Source of the DNA: Cyclobacteriaceae bacterium
Lineage (GTDB): Bacteria > Bacteroidota > Bacteroidia > Cytophagales > Cyclobacteriaceae
Direction of reading: 5' to 3'
Assembly (NCBI GenBank): GCA_028281285.1
Contig: JANQKF010000032.1
Location: 62,001-126,000, forward strand
Length of the DNA: 64,000 bases
Both the position numbers and the translations under genes were made by a program. The notes under the pieces are model-generated. The model was not told the origin of the DNA. It searched no databases and saw nothing but the letters and a program-made list of their open reading frames with translations. The stretch's first letter is position 1. The number at the start of each line of letters is the position of its first letter. Shown piece after piece: positions 17,837 through 27,572 of this stretch.

Positions 17837-20248
17837 TTATTCTTCTTTTATAAGCTCAGCAGGGTTGACAGTTGCTGCTTTTATTGTATGTATCATTAGA
17901 ACAGAGAGCGAGACTAACAGTCCGATAATGATCGCAATCGCGAAATAATACCATGAAAGACTGATGTGTGCTGAGAAATTGTTGAGCCAATCACTCAACA
18001 GTTCGTGTGTTATAGGAATTGCAATAAGCGCTGAAATTGACAAGATCAGCATTACTCTAGTATTGAGTAACTTCATTATTTGCCCTATCGAGGCTCCTAG
18101 TATTTTTCTAATTCCGATTTCCTTGAGTTTGTTCTGAGCAATAATTCCATTGAGAGCGAACAGGCCCAAGCAAGAAATCACAACACCAAGAAAAGTGATG
18201 AAATTGATCAAATTGGTAGTCACCAAATAAGAGTCATAATTCTCAGAAATGTATTCATCCAGAAAATCGTATTGCAGGGCATTATTGGGATATAGATCGT
18301 ACCAAACCTCTTCTAATTTTTTAAGTCCGGCCTGCATCTGCCCTGCCTGAATTTTGACAAATGTTTGTCTCAGCCTTCGTTCTTCTCTGGTATTAGGAGT
18401 AAGATAATAGTACTCATAATTATTCACCGTAAAGGGCTGAAAATCAGTGTTGTGAATTATTCCTACCACTCGTTGCCTCATGCCTACTTTCGTTTCAGCA
18501 AGCTTTTCTCTACCTATTAAATCGGCTGCCTTCTCATTAACTATAGCAACCAACTCATCTCCATAGTCGGTGTCCAACCATTCTATGTCCAAGTCAAGAA
18601 GTTCAAGCATATCGGGCTCAGCATCATATTGAATCAATTCCAGGTCCTTGCCATCCACTTTGTTTATAAATGTCATCAGACCATGCCCAAAGAGCCAACC
18701 ACCCGCGCGGGCTGCATGAGAGAATTCGGGATTACTCAAGAGTGATTGCTTCAATTCCTGAGATCCGTTCCTCACAATTATTACTTGCTCCTGATCAAAG
18801 CCCAAATCCTTGTTAAGCATATATTTCATCTGGTTATTCATTACCAAACCAGTGATGATGAAACCGAAGCATAAAATGAATTGAATAGTGACCATCCAAT
18901 TGACAAAGCCTGTTTTCAACTTGCTTGTCTTATTACCTTTAAGAGTATCTGACAGTTTTAATCTTGATATGAGACGAGTTGGTTTCAGGCTAATCAAAAG
19001 ACTGACTAATATCAGAACAGCTACGAGAAAACTACCCGCTTTAAATAATTGGGGGAAGGTGGAGAAAATTGTGGTCTCAGTTTTTTCCTCTATAAAAGGA
19101 ATAGCAAACTGTAGAACACATATAGCCATTAATAGGCTAATTATGAGAGTAAGGGCATTCTCGAGCCAGAACTGAAGTAGAACATGACTTTTCTGAGCCC
19201 CTGAAATTCGTCTGATACTTATTTCTGAAATCCTACCGGAAAGCATAGCCAGTGAAATCAATAAGTAATTAATACCGCTAACAACAAGCAGTACAACTGC
19301 AAACAATCCAACCAACAAAATATGCTGGATCTTAGCATTGCTTTCCATTTTTATATGTGGATCCAAATGAATATCGGATACATTGACCAGATTGATATCA
19401 AAAACTGGATTACCAGGACTTACCTCAGTCCATCGCCTCTTGCTTTCTATGTACTCCGCGTATTTCTTCTCAAAATAGGTTTGTAGCTTTTCTGAGGCAC
19501 TTTCGGCACTCACACCATGCGGTAAGCGGGTCAACATTTGAAATGAAACATTGGATTGCAGTCTGAACAGATTGTCTCCAATATTTTTGTTCGCCATCAA
19601 GTTCATCAGGATATCAAATTTGAAAGTCGACTTCTGCGGAATATCAACTACGGCTCCTATCTTAAATTCTTCAGGCTCACCTTTGAATATTACCTGAATT
19701 GTTTCGTCTAACACATCAACTTTCCCAAAATGCCTTTTTGCCAAGCCTTCAGAAATAACCAAGGTCTTAGGGTCTTTCATCGCCTCTTCTACATTTCCGG
19801 CAACCCACTTATAGTCGATGAAATCAAGGAAATTATCATCTGAACTCGAGATGGCTTCTCTAAATACGTTTCCGTTGATCTTCACATCTGATTTCCATCT
19901 TGTTCCGATGTCATAGAATAAGGTAGATTCTTTTAGTTCAGGAATGTTTTCCATAAAGTCCCTGGCATGGATATAGGAGATCAAAGAGTATCGAGTGAAA
20001 GGCTTTTCTGAAAAATCAAACAAAGAAAAATCCGTATCCACATCATCTTGCTGAAAATAGTCCATGGTATACAGATGGGTTCTTTCCCAATCAGGATGAC
20101 TTTGATCCCAACGCAACGCTCCATCAACGTAAAGAAACATGAGTAAGCAAAACGCAAGGCTGACCACCATACCCGTAACAATGACGAATGAGTTGAGCTT
20201 TCTCTTTCTGAAATTCCTGAACGCTATTTTTAGATAGTTTCTAAGCAT
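17837..20248 (-). CDS. Diverged FtsX/MacB-type ABC transporter permease (array member 5)
   Basis: 803 residues from ATG at 20248 (MLRNYLKIAFRNF), which keeps the array-wide Arg at position 11; ATG at 20257 adds three residues. It is the most diverged complete member. TM1 is followed by RWDQSHPDWERTHLY instead of the usual E-SFDxFH-x-IYR block. The first coupling motif is degraded to SEISIRRISGA, lacking the Lys before Glu, and TM2 reads INYLLISLAML. The second half keeps KEIGIRKILGA and exactly 95 residues to the C-terminus, which ends NPAELIKEE rather than LRxE. No frameshift is seen. It may be a functionally specialised or partner-dependent subunit; that is inference. Confidence 0.92.
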   Translation of the reverse strand: MLRNYLKIAFRNFRKRKLNSFVIVTGMVVSLAFCLLMFLYVDGALRWDQSHPDWERTHLYTMDYFQQDDVDTDFSLFDFSEKPFTRYSLISYIHARDFMENIPELKESTLFYDIGTRWKSDVKINGNVFREAISSSDDNFLDFIDYKWVAGNVEEAMKDPKTLVISEGLAKRHFGKVDVLDETIQVIFKGEPEEFKIGAVVDIPQKSTFKFDILMNLMANKNIGDNLFRLQSNVSFQMLTRLPHGVSAESASEKLQTYFEKKYAEYIESKRRWTEVSPGNPVFDINLVNVSDIHLDPHIKMESNAKIQHILLVGLFAVVLLVVSGINYLLISLAMLSGRISEISIRRISGAQKSHVLLQFWLENALTLIISLLMAICVLQFAIPFIEEKTETTIFSTFPQLFKAGSFLVAVLILVSLLISLKPTRLISRLKLSDTLKGNKTSKLKTGFVNWMVTIQFILCFGFIITGLVMNNQMKYMLNKDLGFDQEQVIIVRNGSQELKQSLLSNPEFSHAARAGGWLFGHGLMTFINKVDGKDLELIQYDAEPDMLELLDLDIEWLDTDYGDELVAIVNEKAADLIGREKLAETKVGMRQRVVGIIHNTDFQPFTVNNYEYYYLTPNTREERRLRQTFVKIQAGQMQAGLKKLEEVWYDLYPNNALQYDFLDEYISENYDSYLVTTNLINFITFLGVVISCLGLFALNGIIAQNKLKEIGIRKILGASIGQIMKLLNTRVMLILSISALIAIPITHELLSDWLNNFSAHISLSWYYFAIAIIIGLLVSLSVLMIHTIKAATVNPAELIKEE

Positions 20249-20257
20249 AAAAAGCAA

Positions 20258-22675
20258 TTATTCGTCTCTCAAAAGTTTAGTGGGATTTATTAAGGATGTC
20301 TTCACCGAATGGTATGAAATGGTGGCCAGAACGATCACTAGACAAACACTGATCGCTACGGCAAAAATGTCCCAGGTGATTGAAATACTATAAGCAAAAT
20401 TCTCCAACCATAGATCAATGAAATAAGTCGCTACGGGCACTGCCACCAATGTAGAAATCAGTAGGACCCAAAGGGTGGACTTATTTAGCAGAACGGCTAT
20501 TGAACGCAACCCTGCTCCCAATACTTTGCGGATTCCTATTTCTTTCATTCGGTTCATTGCGTTAATACCGGTAAGACCGAACAAACCAATACAGGCAATT
20601 AATACCCCAAGAAAGGATGAAGTGTTGATCACTTTATTCCAACGTTTTTGGCTATCGTATTTAGTTTCCAGAAAAACGTCTAAGAACTTTAAATCAAACA
20701 GGCGCTCTTCAGCCAAACTCGTATAGGCAGCTTGAATTTTCTCTATTCCCTGCCCAAGGGTTTGTGGGTTAAGTTTGAAGAAGGTCTTAGAAAATGAGGC
20801 GGGTGAACCCATTTTAATATAGAGTGGGTTTATCTCTTTCGTTAATGGTTCGAAATGAAAATCTTTTATAACTCCGACTACATTCATCCCATGTACCGAA
20901 CCTGTGTATGTGCTGTCTTCCTTAAGTAAGTTCCAGTAGGTTTCATTGATCAGGCAGTTACTTCCCTCAACATCTTCACCAAATTCCGGACTCAAATCCC
21001 GTCCATCAATTACTTCCATGTTGAACGTCTTGGCGAAATCCATATCCGTGAATACGGCACGAATCGAATAACGAATTCCGTTAATTGTCCTGGAACCGCT
21101 ATAGCTGCTCCCCGAAAAAATGCCCTCTGCACCACTAGTGGAAAGGATTTCTGGATTTTTAGCCAATTCCTGCTTTAGTTTTTCTGACAAACCGTTCGAG
21201 TTATTGACGTAAACGACCGCCTCTTCCTCGAAACCAAGATCCTTAGAGCTTATGTATTTAAATTGCTGATGCATACTTGTGCTTATGGTGACAAAAAGAA
21301 TGCATAATGCAAATTGGAAGGCCACCAATCCCCTCATAAAGTAAGGGTTCACTTTGCTGGAAGACTTTGAACTCAGTGCACTTAATGCCTTGAATTTGGC
21401 CAACATTAGAATGGGGTATATTCCCGATATAACACTCACAAACACAGCGAAAGCGACACTGAATACAAAGAGCACCAATGAATCCATTGGAGTGGTAGTA
21501 ATCTTAACACCGGTCAAACCATTAAAGAAAGGAAGCAAGACTTGAGTCAGTGTGAAACTTAATAGTCCTGCGATTAGGGACAGGAACAAAATTTCAAAGT
21601 ATAGCTGTTTGAAGAGGTGCTTTTTTGTTGCCCCAATCACCTTTCTCACACCGATTTCCTGCCTTCTCGAAGAGGATGTTGCAATTGAGATACTGATATA
21701 GTTAATACAACTGATAAACAAAATCAGCACCGCAATGCCCAGCAAAATTAAAGAATACAGTCGTTCACTACTCTCACCAATTGCCGCCTCTGTATTGAAA
21801 TAGATATCCTCTAAGTTCACCAACTCATAGGCTCTCACCCTGCTTTCTTCAGCCATTCCTCTGAATGCCCTAATTCCTTTCAATTCCTGCGAGTAACGTT
21901 CTTCAGCGAAGACCTCAAGTTTCTCCTCCAACGCTTCAGAATCCACGTTTTCATTGAGATAAACAAAGAAAGGTGTGTTATAACTATTCCAGTCCTGACC
22001 ATCGTTCCTGTAAAACCGATTGTTTTCATATCGAAATAGAAAATCAAACTTCAGGGATGAATTCGAAGGTATCGTAATTACACCTCCCACTTCGAAGATA
22101 GATTGTGCGGTCGAGTCGCTCACATCCAAATTGAGTAACTGGCCTATTGGATCATTTTGCCCAAAGTATTTAGAGGCCATCTCCGCGGTAAGAACTACTT
22201 TGTCGATTCGGTTCAAAGCTGTTTCCGGATTACCCGATTCCAACTCAAAGTCGAACAGGTCGAAAAAATTGGCATCCACATACTTAGCCCTCTCACTGAA
22301 CACTTTAGAGCTTTTCTTGACCGTAATATTGCCGAAGCCATATCTAGATATTTCAGCAATCTCAGGAAATTGTTCTTTCAATGTTGGGGCCAACGGAACT
22401 TGCAAATAGACCGATTTGCGATAGTCTTCTGAAGGCTTTGTATCAAATATGCTCCGTTCCAGGTTCGGATTGTCTTTCAAAAAATTCACCTCTTGAACAG
22501 CAAAAATCCGGTCTCCTTTAGAGTGGAATTTATCTCTTGAGTGCTCATGTCTGATATACAGGAACACCAGAACACAAAGGGTTAAACTCACTGATAATCC
22601 AATGATGTTAATCAGAAAATGAAGTTTCCTCTTTTTGAATGACCGTAAGCCGGTGCGTATCAAATCCAAAAACAT
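20258..22675 (-). CDS. FtsX/MacB-type ABC transporter permease (array member 4)
   Basis: 805 residues from ATG at 22675 (MFLDLIRTGLRSF), which follows the upstream TAG by 1 nt and keeps a basic residue at position 11; ATG at 22684 would overlap the upstream gene by 8 nt. The leader is unusually basic (KKRKLHF). Ectodomain 1 has EHSRDKFHSKGDRIFAV, QNDPIGQLL and NSSLKFDFL. TM2 is followed by a serine-rich turn and RQEIGVRKVIGA. TM5 begins MRGLVAFQF, with cysteine-rich helices in both halves. Ectodomain 2 has VIKDFHFEPLTKE; the protein ends KEIGIRKVLGA ... NPTKLLRDE. It is moderately diverged but intact. Confidence 0.94.
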   Translation of the reverse strand: MFLDLIRTGLRSFKKRKLHFLINIIGLSVSLTLCVLVFLYIRHEHSRDKFHSKGDRIFAVQEVNFLKDNPNLERSIFDTKPSEDYRKSVYLQVPLAPTLKEQFPEIAEISRYGFGNITVKKSSKVFSERAKYVDANFFDLFDFELESGNPETALNRIDKVVLTAEMASKYFGQNDPIGQLLNLDVSDSTAQSIFEVGGVITIPSNSSLKFDFLFRYENNRFYRNDGQDWNSYNTPFFVYLNENVDSEALEEKLEVFAEERYSQELKGIRAFRGMAEESRVRAYELVNLEDIYFNTEAAIGESSERLYSLILLGIAVLILFISCINYISISIATSSSRRQEIGVRKVIGATKKHLFKQLYFEILFLSLIAGLLSFTLTQVLLPFFNGLTGVKITTTPMDSLVLFVFSVAFAVFVSVISGIYPILMLAKFKALSALSSKSSSKVNPYFMRGLVAFQFALCILFVTISTSMHQQFKYISSKDLGFEEEAVVYVNNSNGLSEKLKQELAKNPEILSTSGAEGIFSGSSYSGSRTINGIRYSIRAVFTDMDFAKTFNMEVIDGRDLSPEFGEDVEGSNCLINETYWNLLKEDSTYTGSVHGMNVVGVIKDFHFEPLTKEINPLYIKMGSPASFSKTFFKLNPQTLGQGIEKIQAAYTSLAEERLFDLKFLDVFLETKYDSQKRWNKVINTSSFLGVLIACIGLFGLTGINAMNRMKEIGIRKVLGAGLRSIAVLLNKSTLWVLLISTLVAVPVATYFIDLWLENFAYSISITWDIFAVAISVCLVIVLATISYHSVKTSLINPTKLLRDE

Positions 22676-22676
22676 A

Positions 22677-25121
22677 CTATTCATATCGAAGAGATTTAAT
22701 TGGGTTCACCAATGCCACCTTTAGCACCTGTGTACCAACAATGAGTAATGAGACAAACATTATAGCTAGGAAAGGAAGTAAAAACAGCATACCTGACATT
22801 CCAATCTTATACACATATTGATTCAGCCAACTCTGAAGCAAATAGTAACTAATTGGAATTGCTACTATTCCAGATATAACAATCAGCAATACAAAGCTTT
22901 TAGAGAGTGTTAAAAATAGCTGTGGAAGACTTGCTCCTAACACCTTTCGTATTCCTACTTCCTTCGAGCGCTGGATGATGACGAATGAGGCAACACCTAG
23001 CAAACCAAGAGCCCCGATGAATATTGCCAACCCGGAAAAGAAGGAGAACAAGCGCCCGGCATTCTCTTCACTTTTAATGACAGAATCGAATAGATTGCTA
23101 GCAAATGTGTAGCTGAACGGTTTATCCGTGAATTCCGACCAAATGGTCTCAGCTCTTTGCACCACATCACCCCAGTTTTCCCCAAGAAATCTTACTGAAA
23201 CTGCTTCTTGAGGGTTGCTGAATTCAAAAATGAATGGTTCTATTTTGTCTTTCATTGATCCATGCTGAAAATTCTCGACCACACCAATCACCGTCAGAGG
23301 CTTTCTCAACCCAATGTTTTCCACCTGTTTCCCTATCACTTCATCAATAGGCCAGCCCCAGACCTCCAGGAATCTTCTATTCACGATAATGCTGCTCGAA
23401 TCATTAAAACTGATTGAATTAAAGTTTCTCCCGGCAACAAGCTCAATATTGTAGGTGTTCAGATAGTACTCATCAACAAAAGCGCTTTTGATCCTTAAGG
23501 TCTGATCATTTTCATCGTTTAAAGCGTCATAACCGGACATACCATATTCATTGCTACCAATGGGCACAAAGCCGGATAGGCTGGCGCTCTCGATAATAGA
23601 TTCATTTTTTAGCCGATCTCTTAATGTTAAATTGTTCTTCCCTACTTGTTCTACATCATCAATAATAAGCACCTGATCTTTCGCATAGCCCAAGTCATGG
23701 TTTCTCATGAGCTCAATCTGGCTCTTAATACCGGCCACACCTATAATCAGCAATAGGGATATGGAAAACTGGAAAATGATCAATCCGTTTCTGAATAGAC
23801 TTGACTTACCAGAGCGTTTTATTCCTCCCTTTAAAGCTGCACCCGGACTGCAAGAAGCTAGCGCAATTGAAGGGTATAACCCTGAAAGCATTCCTAAACC
23901 TATGGCACCAAGGAAGAGCCACCCAACTGTAGTCAACATTTCAACCAATGGCGGAATTATCTGCATGCCAACCAACTCATTAATAATGGGTGCAGTGACT
24001 TGTATGGTCGTGATTCCAAGAAACAATGACACACAAACGATTAGTACCGATTCAAAAAGGAACTGGAAAATCAGTTGGCCCCTCAATGATCCAAGGACCT
24101 TTCTTATTCCAACTTCCTTATGTCTTTTTAAACCTGCAACAGAGGACAGATTCATAAAATTGATCGCTGCCATCAGAAGAACCAGAAGCGAGACTCCAGT
24201 GAAAATTTTCACATAGGTCTTATCCCCGTTTTCAGCCAATTCTAATTCGTAATGAGAATTAAGATGGATAGATTTCAGTGGTTGATAGAAGAAATCGAAA
24301 TAGGTGCCCTTTTGAGCGAAATATTCTTCATAAGTAGTTCCTAAAAAGTCGCGCATATCTGAGGCCAGATAAGTTGAACGCTTATCAACCAGCTTTGAGA
24401 CAAACTCGTCAGCATCAGCATCAGGTCTCAACTGGAAGTAATGGTAGAACGCATTGCTAAGCCAATGGGTATCGCTTGCCTCCGCACCAAGTGTGGTCAT
24501 CGAAATCAGGAAATTATAAGTGTAGTGAGTATTGTCTGGTACATCCTCGCTTATGCCGGTGATTTTGAGTGGGTCATCAATTTCCTGCACTTCAATAAAC
24601 TCACCAATGACCGGCTTCTTCCTCCAATCCTGTCCAAAATATTTGGCGGCCATGGTTTCAGTAATCACCACCAAATTGGGTTCTGAAAGCGCCCTGTCCT
24701 TGTCTCCTTCCAATAGTCTGATATTGAAAAAATCAAAGAAATTACCATCGGCAAACATTCGAGTCATGGAAGGTTCCTTGATCTCCATATCCTTATACTT
24801 CACATAGTATTCCCTTCTGATCCAGGGATACAAACGCGTAGCATCAACAACCTCTGGGAAATCTGCCTTAATCGTTTGGGCCACAGGTGCTCCCCAGAAC
24901 GGTACTGCTATTTCGCTACCTCCTAGGTTCGTCTCCAGACCTAAACGAATAATATCTTCGGCATTTGGATTGTAGCTGTCATAACTGGTCTCAAATCGAA
25001 CATATTCAGTGATCGCGATAAACGAAGCCAACCCCAGTGATAGTCCAATAACATTGATCGCAGTGAAACCCTTGTTTCGCTTAATATTTCGAATGATCGT
25101 TTTTAAGTAGTTCTTGAACAT
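22677..25121 (-). CDS. FtsX/MacB-type ABC transporter permease (array member 3)
   Basis: 814 residues, start MFKNYLKTIIRNI, beginning 2 nt after the stop of 25124-27562. TM1 is at about 21-42; ectodomain 1 has RFETSYDSYNPNAEDIIRL, where Asn-Pro replaces the common FHxxADxIYR, plus NTHYTYNFL and YQPLKSIHLNS. TM2 contains INFMNLSSVAGLKRHKEVGIRKVLGSL. The loop after TM4 is SGLYPSIALASCSPG. Ectodomain 2 carries VVENFQHGSMKDKIEP, while the segment before TM6 (FASNLFDSVIKSEENAGRLFS) lacks the usual FLDExFxxQY. It ends KEVGIRKVLGA ... NPIKSLRYE. Confidence 0.94.
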   Translation of the reverse strand: MFKNYLKTIIRNIKRNKGFTAINVIGLSLGLASFIAITEYVRFETSYDSYNPNAEDIIRLGLETNLGGSEIAVPFWGAPVAQTIKADFPEVVDATRLYPWIRREYYVKYKDMEIKEPSMTRMFADGNFFDFFNIRLLEGDKDRALSEPNLVVITETMAAKYFGQDWRKKPVIGEFIEVQEIDDPLKITGISEDVPDNTHYTYNFLISMTTLGAEASDTHWLSNAFYHYFQLRPDADADEFVSKLVDKRSTYLASDMRDFLGTTYEEYFAQKGTYFDFFYQPLKSIHLNSHYELELAENGDKTYVKIFTGVSLLVLLMAAINFMNLSSVAGLKRHKEVGIRKVLGSLRGQLIFQFLFESVLIVCVSLFLGITTIQVTAPIINELVGMQIIPPLVEMLTTVGWLFLGAIGLGMLSGLYPSIALASCSPGAALKGGIKRSGKSSLFRNGLIIFQFSISLLLIIGVAGIKSQIELMRNHDLGYAKDQVLIIDDVEQVGKNNLTLRDRLKNESIIESASLSGFVPIGSNEYGMSGYDALNDENDQTLRIKSAFVDEYYLNTYNIELVAGRNFNSISFNDSSSIIVNRRFLEVWGWPIDEVIGKQVENIGLRKPLTVIGVVENFQHGSMKDKIEPFIFEFSNPQEAVSVRFLGENWGDVVQRAETIWSEFTDKPFSYTFASNLFDSVIKSEENAGRLFSFFSGLAIFIGALGLLGVASFVIIQRSKEVGIRKVLGASLPQLFLTLSKSFVLLIVISGIVAIPISYYLLQSWLNQYVYKIGMSGMLFLLPFLAIMFVSLLIVGTQVLKVALVNPIKSLRYE

Positions 25122-25123
25122 TT

Positions 25124-27562
25124 CTATTCCTGTCTTAAAATTTCTGAAGGGTTTTTTCTGGCGGCTTTACCAATTTGGCTAAGAGCTGTGATTGCCGTAA
25201 TTCCAAGACAAACCATCAGGGCCAAAAAGTAGACCCACCATTCTATGGATGTTCTATAAACAAAGTCTTCCAGCCAATTGGACATTCCTATATAGGAAAT
25301 GGGAATAGCGATTAACAACGCAATCAGAAGGAGTTTGGCATAGTCTTTCGATAAAAGAATCACCAACGATTTGACGTTAGCACCAAGAACTTTTCTGATG
25401 CTCATCTCTTTCAAGCGCTTCTGCAAAGCGAAGTGAACAAGAGCAAACAAGCCTATAAAGGCGATGAAAACGGCAATAAATGCAGCAATAAAGAATAAAT
25501 TACTTCTCTTCTCATCCTCAACATAATAGCGATTCAGCTTCTCGTCCAGGAAGTTAAACCCGAATGGGCTTGGGTCAAATTGCTTCATCACTCCTTTAAG
25601 GCGTTCCATAGTCTCACCCATTCTATTTGCATTCAGTTTTACCACATAGTAGTCGATGTTTTGAAGGATGTTATGTTTGAAGCCAAATAGCATTGGAGGA
25701 ATTTCCTCTCTCAAGGATTGAAAATGGAAATCATTGATCACCCCAATGACCTGAAAACGTACCGTATGTCTAATTCCCTGAATCTGGGCTCCCGTACGAA
25801 CGCCATAAAGCTCCAATGTTTGACCAACCGCATTTTCAAGACCCAATTGACGAGCCATCGTCTCATTGATCATCACCTTTGTAGAATCACCCTCACCCGA
25901 CCTGAAATTTCTTCCCTGGAGTAAATCAATATCAAATACATCCAAGAAATTCTCATCTACTCCCAGGAAGGGGACATCTTCAATTTCAAAGGCTTCATTG
26001 CTCCGCAGTGACACTTGGTAATAACTCTTCCATTCAGCAGGAACTCTGCTCACAGCAGATGCACCAATTACGTCCGGATCTTTTCTAAAACCGTCTAGAA
26101 TTAAGGCCTCGTTTTCCCTTGCTTTGTTGCTGCTGATCTCTATGACGGCAAGTGCTTCCTGATCATAGCCCAAGTCTTTGTCATTGATAAAACTTAATTG
26201 GTTGTAAACCACCAAAGTGGCTACAATCATTACCAAAGAAGTAATGAATTGAAAGAGGACTACACCTTTGAAAAAGGTTTGTTTCTTACCTCCAAAGGTT
26301 TGATTTCTAAGTGATTCGACAGTTTTTCCCTTGATGACTGTCAAAGCCGGGTAAACACCAGCGGCCATACCCAAAACGAGTACAGTTCCAATAAGTCCTC
26401 CAAGGAACTCTGTGGTATAAATAAATCGCAGCAGATTACTTTCAAAAAGAAGAATTACCAATGGACCTGAGAATTGAATCATTGTAATAGCCAGGATAAG
26501 CGATATCAAGGAAATGAAAACCGATTCACTCATAAATTGCATGATCAACTGATTCCTATCTGCTCCGACAACCCTTCTAAGACCAATCTCTTTGATCCTG
26601 TCCGTAGCTTTAATTGTCGATAGATTGATGTAATTGGTAAAGGCGATTGCAAGAATTAATACTCCTATAAATGCAAAAATGTACAGATAACTCAGATCAC
26701 CTTTTCGGTTGTTCATATCACCCTCGAGATGGGCTGATCCAAAGTGGATATCTGTTAGTGGCTGAAGACTAAAAGACCTTTCCCAAGTGAGTTCCTCAGG
26801 CTTATTTCTTTTCGCCATTTCATTGATTTGAGCTTCTATCGATGTAAGATCAACTGCATCATTAAGTTTCAGGTAGGTGGTCATACTTTGTTGGACCCAA
26901 TCACCATCATAGTATGAAGTGAATCCATTGAAGAATGAATTGATTGTGCTGAAATCCAGAAGCATGTCCACATCCAAGTGAGAGTTATCGGGCATCTTCT
27001 TCATCACACCGGTCACCTTCAATAGATAATCCTCTCCATTCAGATGAGTTTTGATAGTTCTGTCGATTGGGTCTTCACTACCAAAAAACTTCGCTACCAG
27101 GGCTTCAGACATTACAACATTCAACGGATCGCTGAATACATCTTCCGGTCTGCCCGATATTAAAGGAAAATCAAAAAATGAGAAGAAATCTGAATCTACT
27201 ACCATAAAAGGAGTCTCAAATTCATTTTCACCATATACCAAATTGAGTCCGCCAGAACCAAGACTCATCATTCGCATGTGATTGGTCACCCCCGCGATTT
27301 GTTCAGAACTAGCCAGCCCAAGTGCTCCCCCAACTCTGGCTACCTTACGATCGGGTTGGCCCGGGTCTTCAATATGTTCAATCATCCTGTAGGTTCGGCT
27401 GGCATCCTTATGGAATGCATCGAAGCTCAGTTCACTTATCAAGTAAGCGGAGATGATCAAAACCGAAGCCAGGCCGATTGAAAGCCCCAATATGTTGACC
27501 AACGAAAACACCCTCTTTCTAAGAATGGTGCGACAAGCTATTTTGAAGTAATTTTTGAGCAT
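25124..27562 (-). CDS. FtsX/MacB-type ABC transporter permease (array member 2)
   Basis: 812 residues, start MLKNYFKIACRTI, 10 nt after the first array gene. TM1 is at about 21-43; ectodomain 1 has ELSFDAFHKDASRTYRM, GSEDPIDRT, NSHLDVDML and LQPLTDIHFGS. TM2 continues into TNYINLSTIKATDRIKEIGLRRVVGA. Ectodomain 2 is slightly longer than average (LELYGVRTGAQIQGIRH insertion) and has VINDFHFQSLREEIPPML and FLDEKLNRYYVEDEKRSN before TM6. The second coupling motif is KEMSIRKVLGA and the C-terminus NPSEILRQE. The substrate is unknown. The position directly behind the lead gene implies high expression when the upstream promoter fires. Confidence 0.95.
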   Translation of the reverse strand: MLKNYFKIACRTILRKRVFSLVNILGLSIGLASVLIISAYLISELSFDAFHKDASRTYRMIEHIEDPGQPDRKVARVGGALGLASSEQIAGVTNHMRMMSLGSGGLNLVYGENEFETPFMVVDSDFFSFFDFPLISGRPEDVFSDPLNVVMSEALVAKFFGSEDPIDRTIKTHLNGEDYLLKVTGVMKKMPDNSHLDVDMLLDFSTINSFFNGFTSYYDGDWVQQSMTTYLKLNDAVDLTSIEAQINEMAKRNKPEELTWERSFSLQPLTDIHFGSAHLEGDMNNRKGDLSYLYIFAFIGVLILAIAFTNYINLSTIKATDRIKEIGLRRVVGADRNQLIMQFMSESVFISLISLILAITMIQFSGPLVILLFESNLLRFIYTTEFLGGLIGTVLVLGMAAGVYPALTVIKGKTVESLRNQTFGGKKQTFFKGVVLFQFITSLVMIVATLVVYNQLSFINDKDLGYDQEALAVIEISSNKARENEALILDGFRKDPDVIGASAVSRVPAEWKSYYQVSLRSNEAFEIEDVPFLGVDENFLDVFDIDLLQGRNFRSGEGDSTKVMINETMARQLGLENAVGQTLELYGVRTGAQIQGIRHTVRFQVIGVINDFHFQSLREEIPPMLFGFKHNILQNIDYYVVKLNANRMGETMERLKGVMKQFDPSPFGFNFLDEKLNRYYVEDEKRSNLFFIAAFIAVFIAFIGLFALVHFALQKRLKEMSIRKVLGANVKSLVILLSKDYAKLLLIALLIAIPISYIGMSNWLEDFVYRTSIEWWVYFLALMVCLGITAITALSQIGKAARKNPSEILRQE

Positions 27563-27572
27563 GACCTTGTTT

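Noticed and set aside
23707-24216. 169-codon open frame on the plus strand
   Set aside because: It lies wholly inside the permease 22677-25121 on the opposite strand; composition is that of an antisense shadow and no domain is visible.
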